From Haliotispira sp965263485 (lineage in GTDB: Bacteria > Spirochaetota > Spirochaetia > SP-2023): 64,000 nucleotides of DNA. How positions within the stretch are numbered: the first letter of the stretch is position 1; the number at the start of each line of letters is the position of its first letter. Under the pieces are notes generated by a model. That model searched no databases and was not told where the DNA came from. It saw only the letters and a list, made by a program, of their open reading frames with translations. Made by a program: the position numbers and the translations under genes. Shown here piece after piece: positions 16,176 to 25,771 of the stretch. The stretch covers positions 1,116,001 to 1,180,000 of the forward strand of contig CBDHHO010000004.1 in NCBI GenBank assembly GCA_965263485.1, read 5' to 3'.

Positions 16176-17672
16176 CACGAAAATTTCTCGTAGATAACCG
16201 TGGCACAGGAGCTCTTCCGGGCCATTCCAGTCTGACCGCCCTCTTTCGGTGATTGGCATATAGCTGCTGTGCCTCAGGGCAAGGCCGGCACCCGGGAGCA
16301 TTTGCTGCCGGTCGGGATACAGATCTTGCAGGCCGGGCAGCCCACCGCCGATAAAACGCTGCGAAATAAAACAATAAACCTCATCCACCAGACCCGCTGC
16401 CAAAAAGGAGCTGGTCAGCCGGGCACCCCCTTCGAGCAGCAGGTGCTGGGCCCAGTACGGGGGCTGGCTGAGCCGGGCCAAAGCTTCGGCTAGGCCCTCG
16501 GGGCTGCGTAGTGGCTTGCTAATGGCAATGGTAGCAATGTCTGACTGTGCTGCGAGCACCGTATCCTGCTGGCAAATGGCAATACTGTGCTGCTGCTGGG
16601 GCCCATTATAAAATTGCAGGGGCAGGTGACTGCTGCGCAGCTCGCTGTCCCAGACCACGCGCCAAGGCTGCCGGCTGGCCAACTGTTGCTCGATGTCCGC
16701 TCTGAAGGGAATCGCTCCGCTTATATCGGGGCGGGCCAGCTGTGCCAGCGTTTCCGGACGCAGCAGCAGGCTGGGGTCATCTGCCTCCAGGGTGCCCCTG
16801 CCCACGGCAACGGCACTGTGCTGCGCACCGTGGGCAGCGCGCAGCGCCTGTACCATTGAGCGGGCCACAGGGCCGCTGATCCACTGCGAATGGCCGCTCT
16901 TGGTAGCAATACAACCGTCCAGGGACTGGGCCAGTTTGAGGCTGATCCAGGGCCGCGAAGCAGGTCGATCTTCTGGAGTGCAGTTTTCCTGGCAATGCCG
17001 TACAGAGTGGAAAAATATCTGATTGAACAGGGCACAGGGCAAGGCCAGATCGCCGCTGCGTACAAGCAGCCCTGCCTTGCGCAAGGCCACAGCGCCCCGT
17101 CCGGCCACAGCCGGGTTTGGATCTGAATTGGCAAAGACCACGGCCCCCACTTGTTGCCGGATAATCTGTTCGCAGCAGGGCGGCTGCCTTTTGTCTGCCG
17201 ACCGGAAGCCGCAAGGCTCAAGGTTACAGTACAAAATCGCCTGGCGGAAATCTGTGGGCCCGTAGCCGCGTTGCGCCGCATCGGCGAAGGCTGCGGCCTC
17301 AGCGTGGAGCTGGCCCCAAGCCGCATGATAGCCCTCGCCCAGCAATTCAAAGTGAGCAGGCCAATCGAGCTGCCAATTTGTCCTGTTTGTTGGTGGTATC
17401 AGGAGAAAAGAATCGCTTCGCAGCAGTTTTTCCATGGCTTGTCTTGACTGGGTTTGCCCTGTCTGCACTGGCAACCGCCTTTTGGGACGTACCAGCACGG
17501 CCCCCACTAAGGGGTTCGGAGCAACCCGCCCCAGGCCGCCCAGTGCCAGCTCCAGGCAACGGAGCAGCCAGAACTCGTGCCAGTTATGCAATTGCTGCAC
17601 TGAGGGCAAACGCCCCAGATACTGCTGACGCAGCAAGCCAAGGGGAGTTTCGATCAATTGATTCTGTTCCAT
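16170..17672 (-). CDS. ribD: Bifunctional riboflavin biosynthesis deaminase/reductase
   Basis: About 500 residues, longer than the usual 360-400. The N-terminal deaminase domain has APNPLVGAVLV, the zinc motif HAEAAAF and CNLEPCGFRSADKRQPPCCEQ. The C-terminal reductase has ISLKLAQSLDGCIATKSGHS and the substrate region GRGTLEADDP. Together they convert 2,5-diamino-6-ribosylaminopyrimidinone phosphate to the ribityl product before lumazine formation. The extra length is mainly an insertion of about 55 residues between the first deaminase motif and HAE. The frame is open up to 17735, but the part above 17672 is repeat-element sequence, so MEQNQLIETP is the chosen start. Confidence 0.92.
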   Translation of the reverse strand: MEQNQLIETPLGLLRQQYLGRLPSVQQLHNWHEFWLLRCLELALGGLGRVAPNPLVGAVLVRPKRRLPVQTGQTQSRQAMEKLLRSDSFLLIPPTNRTNWQLDWPAHFELLGEGYHAAWGQLHAEAAAFADAAQRGYGPTDFRQAILYCNLEPCGFRSADKRQPPCCEQIIRQQVGAVVFANSDPNPAVAGRGAVALRKAGLLVRSGDLALPCALFNQIFFHSVRHCQENCTPEDRPASRPWISLKLAQSLDGCIATKSGHSQWISGPVARSMVQALRAAHGAQHSAVAVGRGTLEADDPSLLLRPETLAQLARPDISGAIPFRADIEQQLASRQPWRVVWDSELRSSHLPLQFYNGPQQQHSIAICQQDTVLAAQSDIATIAISKPLRSPEGLAEALARLSQPPYWAQHLLLEGGARLTSSFLAAGLVDEVYCFISQRFIGGGLPGLQDLYPDRQQMLPGAGLALRHSSYMPITERGRSDWNGPEELLCHGYLREIFVP

Positions 17673-17683
17673 GAAAATTGTAC

Positions 17684-17842
17684 AGGGAATCTCTAAAAAT
17701 TCGCTTTTGCTCTTTGCAAAGCTGTTTGCGAGCAAAAAAGGGTGGTCGAAATTTGAAGGATTATCGTAACCCTCCCCGGTTCTCCCATGCGAGCTGGCGC
17801 AGCATCTTTCTGTGGTGGGGAATTTTTAGAGGTGCCCTTTAG
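17684..17842. repeat. Family-1 element between ribD and lspA
   Basis: It starts with GGGAATCTCTAAAAATTCGC, contains the TCTCCCATGCGAGCTGGCGC module and ends GGAATTTTTAGAGGTGCCC. The end overlaps the last codons and stop of lspA, so the final residues GISKGHL of LspA derive in part from the element. Confidence 0.75.
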
Positions 17843-18473
17843 AGATCCCTTGAGTGTCCTTGCTGCCAATGTGGTTCAGCAGAAAATTACGCTCTTCTTT
17901 GGAGATGAAAAACACGGTATAGATTATCAAGATGCTCATACCAATCAGGACCGAAGCATCGGCAACGTTGTAAGTGGGCCAGCGGTACATGTTATACTGA
18001 AAGAAGCCCCAGTCGATCTCGATATCCCAGAAATCGGTATCGACAAAGTCCACCACGCCCAGGGGACGAAAAATCCGGTCGATCATATTGCCCATGCCCC
18101 CACCGACAATCACTGCCAAGGCCGCGCGCTGCACCTTGTGCAGGTAGCGATCGGTCCAGATCAAATAGCTGATGTAGAACAAAACCAGCAGTGGGAGAAC
18201 CTTAAACAGCAGCATTTTCAGTACGCCGGATAGGTTGCTGCCAATACTGAAGGCAATCGCTTGGTTGCGCACGTGGATGATATTCAAGTAGCCGCCCCAG
18301 ATGCTGAAATACGGATCATGAAAGTCGTTGAGGGGCACCTTGGCCACGATATACAACTTGCTGGCCTGGTCCAGGACAATGATTGCCAAAGTCCACCAGA
18401 AGACCGGCCAATGTCGTATGGACATGGATGCTTCTACTGTGGGGCGAGGGTGCTGTTTGGCTTTTTTGCTCAC
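17826..18473 (-). CDS. lspA: Signal peptidase II (prolipoprotein signal peptidase)
   Basis: A 215-residue inner-membrane aspartyl protease that cleaves lipoprotein signal peptides just before the lipid-modified cysteine. Four membrane helices are visible (WPVFWWTLAIIVLDQASKLY, LLFKVLPLLVLFYISYLIW, AALAVIVGGGMGNMIDR, VLIGMSILIIYTVFFI). Catalytic aspartates lie in GGGMGNMIDRIFRPLGVVDF and VADASVLIG. It would process the binding lipoprotein at 2.2 kb and LP1/LP2. It is 31 bases downstream of the NIF3 gene, probably the same transcript. The last residues overlap a repeat element. Confidence 0.94.
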   Translation of the reverse strand: MSKKAKQHPRPTVEASMSIRHWPVFWWTLAIIVLDQASKLYIVAKVPLNDFHDPYFSIWGGYLNIIHVRNQAIAFSIGSNLSGVLKMLLFKVLPLLVLFYISYLIWTDRYLHKVQRAALAVIVGGGMGNMIDRIFRPLGVVDFVDTDFWDIEIDWGFFQYNMYRWPTYNVADASVLIGMSILIIYTVFFISKEERNFLLNHIGSKDTQGISKGHL

Positions 18474-18504
18474 TGGATTTCCTTGTTATGACTGTCTTCT
18501 GCCT

Positions 18505-19362
18505 TTATAGACCAGTGGGCAGGTCGATGAAGTCGGTACTGAGGCAGGGCCATTGCTCGCCCAGCATGGCCAGCAGACGCATGACACCGCCCGTTTCACT
18601 GCGATAGTGACCCATTGCCAGAACGCTCAGCCCCAGCTCCCTGGCTGCATGGTAGTGCTGATGGGCAATTTCTCCGGTCAGCAACAGCTCATAGCCCTTG
18701 GCAGCTGCCTCTTCGATGGCCAAGGCTCCGGCACCCGAAACAATGGCCACAGACCGGACCCCGGAGGCCTTGGCTTTGCGCGAGAATTCCAGGCGCAGCG
18801 CAGTGTCCGGCACGTTGAGCAGCTGACAGATATCAGCCATGCTATGCGGCCGGGCAAAATCTCCGGCACAGCCGATGTGGCTGCCCTTGTACCGGGCAAA
18901 AACGCAGACATTCTGCAAGCCCAGACGCTCGGCCAGGTGGATGTTGTTTCCATATCGCAGGTGGGCGTCGAGAGGCAGGTGGGCGGCGTATAGGGCCAGC
19001 TGCTTTTCGACCAGCGAGGCAAGGCGCTCATAGGAGGGCCCGACAACCGGACTGCACTGCCCCCAAAAAATGCCGTGATGGACTATCAGCAAGTCGGCAG
19101 CCAAGTCGGCGGCACGCTCAAAACTTTCCAGCGAAGCATCGACTGCTGCCACTACTTTGCGCACCCGGCGCCTAGACTTGCCAACTTGCAAGCCATTGAC
19201 CGAGGCATCCAGATCCTGAAATTCACGGCACTGCAACTGCTCATCCAAGTGCCGGGCCACCTCTTCCAGATACGGATAACTGTTCTGTGCCGCCGGGTGC
19301 CGCTGAGTATCTGATTCATCGCGGCTGCAGGCCGAACCGGCTGCTGAGGCGCTTGCGTTCAT
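18505..19362 (-). CDS. NIF3-family dinuclear metal-binding protein
   Basis: A 285-residue soluble protein. DASVNGLQVG near residue 52, VVAAVDASLESFERAADLAADLLIVHHGIFWGQ, and the C-terminal LLLTGEIAHQHYHAARELGLSVLAMGHYRSET carry the conserved His, Asp and Glu residues that bind two metals in NIF3/YbgI proteins. The family is often labelled GTP cyclohydrolase I type 2, but its physiological role is not established. The N-terminal 20 residues are low-complexity (Ala/Ser) and the true start may be further inside. Neighbour: lspA, 31 bases downstream. Confidence 0.9.
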   Translation of the reverse strand: MNASASAAGSACSRDESDTQRHPAAQNSYPYLEEVARHLDEQLQCREFQDLDASVNGLQVGKSRRRVRKVVAAVDASLESFERAADLAADLLIVHHGIFWGQCSPVVGPSYERLASLVEKQLALYAAHLPLDAHLRYGNNIHLAERLGLQNVCVFARYKGSHIGCAGDFARPHSMADICQLLNVPDTALRLEFSRKAKASGVRSVAIVSGAGALAIEEAAAKGYELLLTGEIAHQHYHAARELGLSVLAMGHYRSETGGVMRLLAMLGEQWPCLSTDFIDLPTGL

Positions 19363-19402
19363 AAGTGTTCTCCTGAATTTCGGAACCTCAAGCTCCCAAT
19401 TC

Positions 19403-19798
19403 CGGGGAAGTTCTGAAAATCCCGACTGCGCAGCAGAATCGTTGTTGCTCCCGAAAGAGTTTCGCTAAAAAGAGGGTCGTTCCGCACACCATTGATAAAA
19501 AAAAATTTCAGGTTTTCCCGTTTGTGTTCTTACCTGGCCCACAGCCCACGTGATCTGAGTCTAAGCGAGGTACTGCTTTTGCTCAACTTACTGGACAGCT
19601 GTTTTTGTGTTTTTGCCTCAGTACGAAAAAGTGAGAGGATCAGAAGCACACCCGGGATGATCTTAGGCATCTGTGCCAGCACTCCGGCTCTCTCTTCCCG
19701 CGGTGATCGGATGATGCTGCTAGGAGAGGCGGCAGGCTCTTGTCTCTCATGCTGAAGCGATCCTGTACAACACAGCAAAGTATTTTTAGAGGCGCCCT
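19403..19798. repeat. Gene-free gap with a decayed family-1 element
   Basis: Left end GGGGAAGTTCTGAAAATCCC, right end TATTTTTAGAGGCGCCC. The middle is diverged, with the AACACAGCAAAGTATT segment before the right end. No coding sequence is supported between 19363 and 19971. The pfp leader follows. Confidence 0.5.
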
Positions 19799-19971
19799 TT
19801 ATTTGCATATCATAGAACCCTTCACGGAGCCTTCCATTGGGAAACCTCCTCACATTGTTGACAACCATTAAAAAAAAACGGATGCTGTTTTTCCCAGCCT
19901 GAGCAGTCAGCGCGAAGGCAATTTGCGGAATCAGCAATCGCTTCCCCATTCCAATCAATAAGGAACGAATC

Positions 19972-21315
19972 ATGACCGGGCAAACGAAACAAAAATCAAA
20001 CGCGACTGCAAAACCAATCTCCTCCTTGGCCGTTCCATCAGTATCATCCGACAAAAAATACCGGGTCGGCATGATCTTCAGCGGCGGCCCGGCACCGGCT
20101 GCCAACAGCGTAATTGGAGCCTGCGTTGCCGCTCTGCTGGGGCACGGACACGAGTGTCTGGGCTTTTATCGCGGCTACTCCTGCTTACAGGACTACCACC
20201 CGGTCGATAAGCGTCTGTTGCCCGGAGAGCACTACCGTATCTTCACAGAGAAAGATTTGGAAGGATACCGCAACCGACAAGGGATTATCATTGGCACCGC
20301 ACGCTCCAATCCCGGCAAGGAGATCACCTGCCTCGAAGACCTGAAGGATGCTCAAAAGACAGAAAAACTGCGCAACGTTTATTCCGCGCTGGTAGACCTC
20401 AAAATCGATGCCTTGATTTCCATTGGAGGCGATGATACTCTGCGCACGGCCAACCTGATTGTCGAATACCAGCGCAGCCTAGGTATTGATCATCAGCATG
20501 TCAATGTGATTCACCTGCCCAAGACCATCGACAACGATTATCCGGGCATCGACTTTACCTTTGGTTTCTTCACTGCAGTGGACATCATGGCCAAAGAGGC
20601 CCTGAACCTGCGCGCCGATGCTCAAGCCACTGCGGCTTACTACATCATCGAAACTATGGGCCGCAAGGCCGGCTGGCTGGCCTACGGCACGGCAATCGCC
20701 GGAGAAGCCAATATGGTGGTCGGAGTAGAAGATGTCGGCAGCGAGAATATGAAGGATAAGGATGGCTGTCTCGACATTGACAAGCTGGTGGACCGAATAT
20801 TGAACCTGATGGTTACCCGCGAAAAATACTACAACAAAGATTACGGAACGGTGGTGCTGGCCGAAGGGCTGGCCGAAAAACTGCCGCCCGAAAAACTGCC
20901 GGAACTGGGGCGGGATGATCACGGCCATATTTCGCTGGGCAATGTAAACTTGGGGAAGATGTTGGCTGCCCGCATCACTGAACGTTATAAACAGCTTTGT
21001 GGCCATAACAAAAAGGTGACAGCGGTGCAGCTGGGCTACGAGTCGCGCTGCGGCGCACCGCACGCTTTTGACGTGATGCTTGGCAGTCAGTTGGGCGTGG
21101 GTGGTTTCCGCGCTGTGGTTGAAGGTCGCGATGCCCACATGGTCAGTACCAACGGCCAGTTTGACATCACTTTTGTGCCCTTCCACAAAATCATTACAGG
21201 CGAAAATCTGCGCGCCGATGTGCGTTTCATTGAGACCGGTTCCGACTTCCACCAGTTGGCGCGCTTTCTCGAGACTCGGGTGGAATCGGGCAGCTTCGCC
21301 AGTGATGCCACTTGA
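19972..21315 (+). CDS. pfp: Diphosphate-dependent 6-phosphofructokinase
   Basis: A 447-residue glycolytic enzyme that phosphorylates fructose-6-phosphate with pyrophosphate, reversibly. The phosphate-donor site reads SIGGDDTLRTAN, with the second Asp that blocks ATP and marks PPi enzymes, and the catalytic loop is LPKTIDNDYPGID. VGMIFSGGPAPAANSVI is the N-terminal glycine-rich motif; ETMGRKAGWLAYG binds the sugar phosphate. AAGGAACGAATC precedes the ATG. PPi-linked glycolysis is usual in spirochaetes and other anaerobes. The thioredoxin gene follows after 138 bases. Confidence 0.95.
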   Translation: MTGQTKQKSNATAKPISSLAVPSVSSDKKYRVGMIFSGGPAPAANSVIGACVAALLGHGHECLGFYRGYSCLQDYHPVDKRLLPGEHYRIFTEKDLEGYRNRQGIIIGTARSNPGKEITCLEDLKDAQKTEKLRNVYSALVDLKIDALISIGGDDTLRTANLIVEYQRSLGIDHQHVNVIHLPKTIDNDYPGIDFTFGFFTAVDIMAKEALNLRADAQATAAYYIIETMGRKAGWLAYGTAIAGEANMVVGVEDVGSENMKDKDGCLDIDKLVDRILNLMVTREKYYNKDYGTVVLAEGLAEKLPPEKLPELGRDDHGHISLGNVNLGKMLAARITERYKQLCGHNKKVTAVQLGYESRCGAPHAFDVMLGSQLGVGGFRAVVEGRDAHMVSTNGQFDITFVPFHKIITGENLRADVRFIETGSDFHQLARFLETRVESGSFASDAT

Positions 21316-21453
21316 CCGCATTGTTTATACAAAATCACCCCGGGATTTGATTGCTTCAGGAATTTTCTGCTTGCGGAATTTTGCTGTGCGTTTCACAGCT
21401 TGTTCTTATCCGGAACTTCATCCTGCCTCATTATTTACAAGGAGATTTCCATT

Positions 21454-21774
21454 ATGGCATTAGCGATAAGCGATAGTAATTTTGACACAGAAGTACAACA
21501 ATCAGACATTCCGGTTCTGGTGGATTTCTGGGACCATGGCTGCCCTCCATGCGTGATGATCGCACCAATCATTGAAGAGCTCAGTGAAGAATATCAGGGC
21601 AAAATAAAGGTGGTCAAAGCCAAAATCAGTGAAACCAACCAGGTCGCCCGCGATCTCGACATCATGGCTCTGCCGACACTGGTTCTATTCCGTTCGGGCC
21701 AAGAGGTAACCCGGCACATGGGTTTTGCCCCCAAGGACCAGATTATCGATAAACTACTCTCAAAAGCGGTATGA
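21454..21774 (+). CDS. Thioredoxin-like protein with CPPC active site
   Basis: A 106-residue protein of the thioredoxin fold. The start has AAGGAGATTTCCATT directly upstream. The usual WCGPC is replaced by WDHGCPPCVMIAP, so the redox pair is CPPC and the Trp is four residues before the first Cys. The conserved cis-Pro is in MALPTLVLFRSG and the DxxxA-type segment is LDIMALPT. CPPC shifts redox potential relative to CGPC, and it may serve a specific partner; with a class I ribonucleotide reductase in the same window, NrdA reduction is one possibility. No neighbouring reductase gene is seen. Confidence 0.88.
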   Translation: MALAISDSNFDTEVQQSDIPVLVDFWDHGCPPCVMIAPIIEELSEEYQGKIKVVKAKISETNQVARDLDIMALPTLVLFRSGQEVTRHMGFAPKDQIIDKLLSKAV

Positions 21775-21818
21775 GATTCCTGTAAACCGCAATTTTCACC
21801 GAGGAACAAGGCTCTTCA

Positions 21819-22052
21819 GGGGACCTCTATGAATCCGCTCTTCTTGCGAAGCTATTTGGGACGCCAGCGAGGAACTGAAGCTGAAGAATATTTTGTTGTA
21901 TTGTAAGGGTTTACTGGTAAAGCTGTTCGTTTCGAAAGAGCGAGCAAGAGCGCAGAATGGAATTTTTAGAGGTTCCCGTAAGGCAGAACCTTTATTCGGC
22001 AGCAAGATCGCCGCTCCAAGCGCGAAATTGGGATTTTCAGAGCTGCCCTTTA
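21819..22052. repeat. Family-1 element pair between thioredoxin and polA
   Basis: Starts GGGGACCTCTATGAATCC, includes TTGTTGTATTGTAAGGGTTT and TTCGTTTCGAAAGAGCGAGC, then an internal end GGAATTTTTAGAGGTTCCC, followed by the GTAAGGCAGAACCTTTATTC module and a second end GGGATTTTCAGAGCTGCCC. It looks like one copy with a fused piece of another. Confidence 0.75.
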
Positions 22053-22087
22053 TAGTTCCGCTCCGCGCTTTGGGGTAATGGAAAGCT

Positions 22088-25000
22088 CTAGTGTAGCTCC
22101 CCCCAGGAGCGCTCACTCCACTCCCCATTGACCTTCAAAGGTACGTCCAGTTCCTCGGCATTTTCCATCACATCCAGCACCAACGATTCAAGTGCCTCCC
22201 GTTCGGCTAGGGGGGCCTCGAAGATCAGTTCATCGTGGACTTGGAGCAGCATCCGGGATTTCCAGTCCGCCTCGCTGTGTTTGCGCGCCAGTTCGGCATC
22301 CAGCAGTATCATCGCCCGCTTGACAATGTCGGCGGCACTGCCTTGTACCACGGTGTTGACGGCCATGCGTTCGCCGTGACTGCGCTCGTTGTGGTTGTTG
22401 CTGCGCAGCTGGCGGATTTCTCGATGCCGGCCCAGCAGCGTCTCTACGTAGCCTTGTTCAGCTGCCTGTGCCACAGTGTGGGATATAAAACTTTTGACTC
22501 CCGAAAATTCGTGGAAATATGCCTCGATAAAACTCTGGGCATCCTTGCGTCTCAGGCCTAGGTCCCGCGCCAGGCGGAAGGCCGACATGCCGTAGATTAC
22601 GCCAAAATTGATGCTCTTGGCAATGCGACGCTGTTCCGCACTGACTTGGTCCGGCGGTAGATGGAACAGCTGACTGGCTGTTTGCTGATGGATGTCACGC
22701 CCGGCCTGAAAGGCCCGGCACAGCCCCGGATCCCCCGACAGGTGGGCCAACACTACCAGCTCAATTTGCGAGTAGTCTGCTGAAAGGAAGCCCCAGCCCG
22801 CTTCGGGCTGAAAGGCATTGCGAATGCGCCGGCCCGCTGAATCCTTGACCGGAATATTTTGCAAATTCGGATCCTTGCACGAGAGTCTGCCCGTCTCTGC
22901 GCCAATGACAGAAAAGTGGGTGTGGATGCGCCGGGTGCGCGCTAGAACCATTTCCGGCAGAGCTTTGACGTAGGTCGAATGCAACTTGCTCAGACTCCGG
23001 TATTCCAGCAGCGGGGCAATGGCCGGATGCTGGTCCCGCAGGTTTTCCAGAATGCTGTTGTCAGTAGAGTAGCCCGTCTTGTTTCTTTTGTCCGAAGGCA
23101 GGCCCAGTTTTTCAAACAGCACTTCTGCCAATTGCCGGGGTGAATTCAGGTTGAAGTCTGCTCCCGTCAGGGCCCTGACCTTAGTCTCTAGGCGGGAAAT
23201 TTCACCTTCTAGCTCGGTGGCGTACTTTTGCAGTTCGGTGCGGTTGCATCCGATGCCCCACAGTTCCATTTCACCCAAGATGCGCACCAGCGGCATTTCC
23301 AGTTCAAAGAACAATTGCTCCAGACCCCGCTCGCGCAGCAGTGGCTCCAAGCATTGGTAGAGCTGCCAGGTGATGTCGGCATCTTCGGCCGCGTAGCGCG
23401 TAGCCTGCTCCAGCGGTACTTCGGCAAAGGTGGCTTTCATTTGGGAGGACTTGATTTTCGCCTTCGCGGCATACGGCCCGGTCAATTCATCTTTGGCTGC
23501 TCGCGTTGCTTGAGCCAGCAGATCTTTGAAGTGAATCGGCTCCAGATTCAGGTAGCGCGCAGCCAGGGCATCCATGCCCACCGGGTGCAGGCTGTCCAAC
23601 AGCCAGGCGGCTATCATGGTGTCAAAATACACATTGGGCACCTTCAGCCCCCAGCTGGCCAGCACCTTGTAGTCAAATTTAAAATTCTGGCCGATGACTT
23701 TGACCTCGGGGTCCAAGCAGGCGGCCAGAGCTTCGCGTACCTGGGTGGCACTGAGCAACCGCGGGACCGGGTTTACGTCTGTCTGCCCCGCCACTTCTCT
23801 GCACCGAGTGTCGATTCGCAGCGGAATGTAGCAGGCCCGGTGCCGGTCGGTGGCCAGCGAAATGCCCACCAATTCATCGGCAAGCTCATTCAAGCCGGTG
23901 GTTTCGGTGTCAATGGCCACAATTTTCCCCCGGGTGATGCGCTGGCACCATTCTTGCAGCCGGGCCCCGGTAGTCACGCACTCATAACCTTGCAGCACTT
24001 CTGTACTGGTCATCTGGGGTCCGTTTCCCGGTGCTTTTGTCCGGCTGCTGCGCAATGCCGGAGGAGTCAGGGCCCGCTGCTGTGATAGACCCGCATTGCC
24101 GCTCTTCAGCGGGGACGGGGCTTCTGTTGTTGTATTATTGCCACCGAGCTCCGCGGTATCTTCCAGACCAAAATCCCGGGCCAGTTGGTTCAGACCCAGC
24201 TCGGCCAAGAAGCGGGCGAACTCCGGATTGCCCTCCCCTCTATCAGCACCCTCGGCAAATTGGCCACCATAGACCTTATCGGGCAGTTCCAACGCCTGCC
24301 ACAGGGCTTCCCAGCTCGGCTGCTGCAGGACGCGGGCCTCCAGCTGGTCGGCCAGGCCGACCAGCTGGTAGCTGAGGAAGGCGTTTTCTTTGGATTCTCC
24401 CAGTTTTCTGCGTGTGCTATCGGGTTTGATTTCAGCCAGGTGGGCGTAGATATTGTCCAGATTTTGGTAGTCGGCAAGCAGTTTGGCAGCTCCTTTGGGC
24501 CCGATGCCTCTGACTCCAGGAATGTTGTCGGCACTGTCACCGACCAGAGCCAGGTAGTCGCGCATCTGTTCGGGGCTGACGCCCCATTTCTTGCGGGCAT
24601 AGTCGCTGCCGTGTTGTTCAATGCGGCCCTTGTCCGGCTTAAGAATCTGCACGCGCTGGTCAATCAACTGATATAAATCTTTGTCTCCACTGACGATAAA
24701 GCAGTCGTGGTCCGCTGCACTGGCACGGCGGGCCAAGGTCGCAATCAGATCGTCTGCCTCGTAGCCAGGGCTCTTGTAGGCCGGAATGCCCCACAGTTCC
24801 AGCAACTTTGCCAGATAGCCAATTTGCAGCGACAAATCTTCGGGAGCTTCATCGCGATTGGCCTTGTATTCGGGATAGATTTCGTGGCGGAAAGTCGCGC
24901 ACCCGCTATCGAGCAGTACGGCCATATGACGGCTGCCTTGCTCCCGGGCATGCCGCAATATCTGCTGGATCTGTTTGACGAAGCCCAGCAATGCCGAAAC

Positions 25001-25111
25001 GTTCTCACCGCGCAAATTGACCAGCGGGCTGCGTATCATGGCATAGTAGTTCTTGAAGATGATGGCAAAGCCATCAACCAAGTAGATGGGAGCTTGCGGA
25101 TCGGCGGTCAT
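22088..25111 (-). CDS. polA: DNA polymerase I
   Basis: A 1007-residue enzyme for Okazaki-fragment maturation and repair. The N-terminal 5'-3' nuclease reads IYLVDGFAIIFKNYYAM, YEADDLIATLARRA and GVRGIGPKGAAKLL. A linker of about 100 residues rich in Ser/Thr follows. The 3'-5' exonuclease keeps its acidic residues (VAIDTETTGLNE, GQNFKFDYKVL, YAAEDADITWQLY), so proofreading is likely intact. Polymerase motifs A (LSADYSQIELVVLAHLSGD), B (RRIAKSINFGVIYGMSAF) and C (LLQVHDELIFE) are complete. GAGGAAATC precedes the start at 25111; a longer frame to 25201 is not needed. Confidence 0.96.
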   Translation of the reverse strand: MTADPQAPIYLVDGFAIIFKNYYAMIRSPLVNLRGENVSALLGFVKQIQQILRHAREQGSRHMAVLLDSGCATFRHEIYPEYKANRDEAPEDLSLQIGYLAKLLELWGIPAYKSPGYEADDLIATLARRASAADHDCFIVSGDKDLYQLIDQRVQILKPDKGRIEQHGSDYARKKWGVSPEQMRDYLALVGDSADNIPGVRGIGPKGAAKLLADYQNLDNIYAHLAEIKPDSTRRKLGESKENAFLSYQLVGLADQLEARVLQQPSWEALWQALELPDKVYGGQFAEGADRGEGNPEFARFLAELGLNQLARDFGLEDTAELGGNNTTTEAPSPLKSGNAGLSQQRALTPPALRSSRTKAPGNGPQMTSTEVLQGYECVTTGARLQEWCQRITRGKIVAIDTETTGLNELADELVGISLATDRHRACYIPLRIDTRCREVAGQTDVNPVPRLLSATQVREALAACLDPEVKVIGQNFKFDYKVLASWGLKVPNVYFDTMIAAWLLDSLHPVGMDALAARYLNLEPIHFKDLLAQATRAAKDELTGPYAAKAKIKSSQMKATFAEVPLEQATRYAAEDADITWQLYQCLEPLLRERGLEQLFFELEMPLVRILGEMELWGIGCNRTELQKYATELEGEISRLETKVRALTGADFNLNSPRQLAEVLFEKLGLPSDKRNKTGYSTDNSILENLRDQHPAIAPLLEYRSLSKLHSTYVKALPEMVLARTRRIHTHFSVIGAETGRLSCKDPNLQNIPVKDSAGRRIRNAFQPEAGWGFLSADYSQIELVVLAHLSGDPGLCRAFQAGRDIHQQTASQLFHLPPDQVSAEQRRIAKSINFGVIYGMSAFRLARDLGLRRKDAQSFIEAYFHEFSGVKSFISHTVAQAAEQGYVETLLGRHREIRQLRSNNHNERSHGERMAVNTVVQGSAADIVKRAMILLDAELARKHSEADWKSRMLLQVHDELIFEAPLAEREALESLVLDVMENAEELDVPLKVNGEWSERSWGELH

Positions 25112-25225
25112 GATTTCCTCGGATTGCGGGGGAGAGATTAAGGGTGGCTCTAAAACGGCCTGAATGAACCCGCTTACCGGCAATGTGAGTTGTGAGGGCA
25201 ATCAGCTCAGCGCGCGCCAATAAAA

Positions 25226-25256
25226 ATGCCCTAAAGGAAGCCTTGGAGGTCCCCTT
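25226..25256. repeat. Family-1 end remnant before the polA-side hypothetical gene
   Basis: CCCTAAAGGAAGCC and GGAGGTCCCC abut the stop codon of the small hypothetical gene. Only ends of the element are recognisable. Confidence 0.4.
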
Positions 25257-25693
25257 TAGCCCCGCAGGTCAAACATGCGGGCCGTTCTCTCGGCATTGCG
25301 GTAACTGCGGGGTATGGGAGCTAAGCGGTGGCGGGTAGTCTGATCGATGCATTCGATTTCCCGAGCCAGCTTTGCGCTCCGCTCCCGGAGCATTCTGCTC
25401 AAATCCCGGTGTGCCAAGATTACCTGGTCGAGCAGCTTGCCGGCCTGCCGTTTGCCAGAATCTGACCAGTGCTGCGCCACTTTTTGATAGAGCAACACGG
25501 CTTCCACTCGCTCCTGTAACAGTCGGCTGTAATGTGCCAGCTCAACGGTACCGGGTTCTACTGCTTGAGGGCTCAAGCGGCCCGCGAGGTAGTCCAGCAA
25601 GTCCTCCAGCCGCGCCACCTGTTGTTGTAAATGGCGCAGTCCCTGTGCCTGCACCTTGTTTTGGACAGCTTCCCGCAGAATATGTTGGGCCAT
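25256..25693 (-). CDS. Small helical protein of unknown function
   Basis: A 145-residue soluble protein, almost entirely predicted helix (ILREAVQNKVQAQGLRHLQQ, VARLEDLLDYLAGRL, ERVEAVLLYQKVAQHW) and basic towards the end (PIPRSYRNAERTARMFDLRG). The helical build, length and Arg/Gly-containing tail vaguely recall the flagellar chaperone FlgN, but no flagellar gene is nearby and I do not claim it. It lies 144 bases upstream of polA on the same strand. Confidence 0.55.
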   Translation of the reverse strand: MAQHILREAVQNKVQAQGLRHLQQQVARLEDLLDYLAGRLSPQAVEPGTVELAHYSRLLQERVEAVLLYQKVAQHWSDSGKRQAGKLLDQVILAHRDLSRMLRERSAKLAREIECIDQTTRHRLAPIPRSYRNAERTARMFDLRG

Positions 25694-25771
25694 TGAAATC
25701 CATTATAGTAGCCCCGCCGGAAAACAACAATCGTTATACGACACAGGCACAAGCCTGAAACAAATGCTTAT

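Noticed and set aside
23228..24085. Plus-strand open frame of 285 codons
   Set aside because: Antisense to the exonuclease domain of polA.
25256..25693. FlgN flagellar chaperone
   Set aside because: Only general helical character and a basic tail support it; no flagellar gene is nearby.
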